The notes beneath the pieces were generated by a model. It made no database searches. It was not told the DNA's origin and saw only the letters and a program-made list of their open reading frames with translations. 46,819 nucleotides of DNA from an uncultured Cytophagales bacterium (GTDB taxonomy: Bacteria > Bacteroidota > Bacteroidia > Cytophagales > 172606-1): assembly GCA_902805615.1 (NCBI GenBank), contig CADCTQ010000063.1, positions 1-46,819 of the forward strand. Direction: 5' to 3'. A program made the translations under genes and the position numbers. Position 1 is the stretch's first letter. Every line of letters starts with the position of its first letter. Positions 45,461 through 46,819 of this stretch are shown piece by piece.

Positions 45461-45898
45461 GGGCAATGCGTTTGGCGGTCGGACCGGGTGCAAATTGACG
45501 ATTAAAAACGGACAAATGCACGCCATTCTGGTGCCCGGAATGGGGCGTACGGGCGGGCAATCGGGGAGAATATGCGCAAAAATGCGACACTTCTGTGCCC
45601 ATGTATGATTCACTGCGCGCAAAAACCTTTTTCGGCCCCGGCCAGCGGACGCAAAGCGGCTCCCGGTGTCCCGGGGCGGCAAAACCGACCGTACGGGCTG
45701 CCCCGGCGGGGCCGGCGGCCATGTCAGGTCCGTACCCGGAAAGCGGGGGAATACACCCGTAAATTTACCGGAAAGTGATTTACGGCAGTCCCAACTTACA
45801 AGGGGTGGTGGTGCCGGCGTTTGGAAGGCCGGTTACTTTACGCGCATATTGCAGGCAACAATATGTTTTGTTCTTCCCCCTCATCCTTCATTACAGCT

Positions 45899-46108
45899 AT
45901 GCAAAACTTCAACCCGGAATCATTCAAAGCCCAGCAGGCCCAGGAAATACAGGCCAAGCTTGAACAATTACAGGCGGAAACCGGCAACCTGATGCTGGAG
46001 TTGACGACGCTCTACGGCAAGTACGCCTCGCTCCTGCAAGAGAACATCACCCTCAAATCCCGCATGGGCAAACTGGAACTCAAGGAAGCCGTGGTTTCCT
46101 CCCGCTAG
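45899..46108 (+). CDS. Small coiled-coil protein, function unknown
   Basis: 69 residues rich in Q, E, L and K with a heptad-like pattern (EIQAKLEQLQAETGNLMLEL, YASLLQENITLKSRMGKLEL), so probably a soluble coiled coil. The open frame extends upstream, but the ATG at 45899 starts the helical sequence. A strong hairpin terminator follows at 46175-46205, which supports its being a real gene. No family recognised. Confidence 0.65.
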   Translation: MQNFNPESFKAQQAQEIQAKLEQLQAETGNLMLELTTLYGKYASLLQENITLKSRMGKLELKEAVVSSR

Positions 46109-46174
46109 GGGGCCGCAGGGCCGCCCGTCATCCCGGCGCACCGCATTGAATTGATTGACTCCATTAAGTAGCTT

Positions 46175-46205
46175 GCCCGGCCTTCCCAGAGGCCGGGCTT
46201 TTTTT
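46175..46205 (+). terminator. Rho-independent terminator
   Basis: GCCCGGCCT pairs with AGGCCGGGC around TCCCAG, followed by seven Ts. Confidence 0.88.
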
Positions 46206-46278
46206 GTGCCATGGCCGCGACGCGCCATACTACCCAACTGAACGCATCTGATTGGATACAGCCATTTGTTTATTAAAT

Positions 46279-46671
46279 ACAGGACTTTCTCAAAACGCCT
46301 TCGAAGGCCGTCAGTGGGACACTGAGTATGTGCTTCGCGCCCTCCCTTGTGGATACGCAGTGAGTAGCCAGGCAGTGAGCAGGCCCCTTCCTTAGGCGCT
46401 GGTATCGTTACGTGTAAGTATCGTTGTTTCGGCAGCGGTGGTATCGCGGCGCGTGGGCCCGGCCCAATGGCGAGGGGCGGGTTGCTTGGCGGGGGGAAGC
46501 ATCATTGGGCCTAGACCTTTTTGGTTCTTTTTGGGGCAATGCCAAAAAGAACAAACCCCACTTACGCTTCATCAACCAATCCCCATCCCCCCACAACTAA
46601 CCCATTACCACCCATCACCAACCCCTCACTAACCCTAAGCCCCTCAAATCCGCACATACGCAATCACATAG
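46279..46671. mobile_element. R2-type repeat left end plus degraded palindromic element d
   Basis: ACAGGACTTTCTC and GTCAGTGGGACACTGA (46279-46325) match the left part of the R2-type repeats. GTATGTGCTTCGCG follows from 46326, and CGCAATCACATAG ends at 46671. The would-be 8-bp flanks are GACACTGA and GGCACTGA, 7 of 8 matching. This is a weak, decayed match to copies a-c. Confidence 0.35.
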
Positions 46672-46819
46672 GGCACTGACGGCGGCGTGCGGACCATTGC
46701 GGGGCAGTTCCGTGCCGTGGTGGAGTAGAGGCGGATAGGGATGGTTTGTAATGGGATGGTGAATGGTTGAAGATGCGTAAGTGGGGTTTGTTCTTTTTGG
46801 CATTGCCCCAAAAAGAACC
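46523..46819. repeat. Inverted repeat with 45-bp perfect arms at the window end
   Basis: The left arm 46523-46567 (GGTTCTTTTTGGGGCAATGC then AAAAAGAACAAACCCC) is mirrored at 46775-46819, with looser similarity for about 11 bp more. Each arm also folds on itself (TTCTTTTTG / CAAAAAGAA type). It may continue beyond the window. Confidence 0.75.

Noticed and set aside
44409..45722. 437-codon open frame in another minus-strand frame over the kinase gene
   Set aside because: The kinase frame has the H box, N box and G box; the alternative is G/A/R/H-rich without motifs.

Overview
The window looks like a chromosomal stretch of a GC-rich member of the Bacteroidota, most likely order Cytophagales. 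The evidence is four secreted proteins ending in type IX secretion (T9SS) type A sorting domains, LytTR/LytS two-component genes, a BlaR1-type M56 peptidase with a TonB-like tail, DUF1080 and DUF6770-like proteins, a -7 box of the TAnnTTTG type, and few Shine-Dalgarno sequences. The species cannot be named from the sequence alone.

Layout. 0-1.6 kb: a complete IS630-family insertion sequence (inverted repeats, TA duplication, transposase split by a -1 frameshift window, in-frame 15-bp tandem repeats). 1.8-2.4 kb: a broken WYL-domain regulator, then an orphan 20-bp palindrome. 2.9-15.1 kb: a polymorphic-toxin locus made of a LamG-like T9SS protein, a 3193-residue SpvB/FG-GAP/RHS protein with a unique C-terminal tip, and a small gene 10 bp downstream that is probably its immunity gene. 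15.1-17.3 kb: palindromic repeats, a tRNA-3'-end-like remnant, a TauD/SyrP-like dioxygenase and the decayed end of a nonribosomal peptide synthetase, i.e. the stub of a lost biosynthetic cluster. 18.0-34.4 kb: three large secreted beta-helix proteins carrying carbohydrate-binding, PA14 and T9SS modules. The first two are paralogues of about 1860 residues with duplicated promoters, G-poor leaders and terminators. 35.5-46.2 kb: mostly housekeeping and envelope genes (M48 peptidase, DUF6770-like protein, M56/BlaR1-like sensor peptidase, DUF1622 membrane protein, DUF1080 hydrolase, acyl-CoA desaturase, LytTR regulator, LytS-type kinase, small coiled-coil protein).

How the parts fit. The RHS protein, its LamG-like neighbour and the small downstream gene read as a contact-toxin/immunity unit at the cell surface. 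The three beta-helix proteins look like secreted polysaccharide-binding or polysaccharide-degrading enzymes; two are probably under the same ECF-sigma-like promoter. The LytS/LytTR pair is probably one signalling system whose genes were pushed apart by repeats.

The most unusual feature is a family of short palindromic elements (termini GTATGTGATTAGCG) at 23943-24243, 34598-35185 and 43795-44128. Each is flanked by an exact 8-bp direct repeat, which marks them as non-autonomous transposable elements. Two of them, and a possible degraded fourth, sit at the same point inside a second repeat family.
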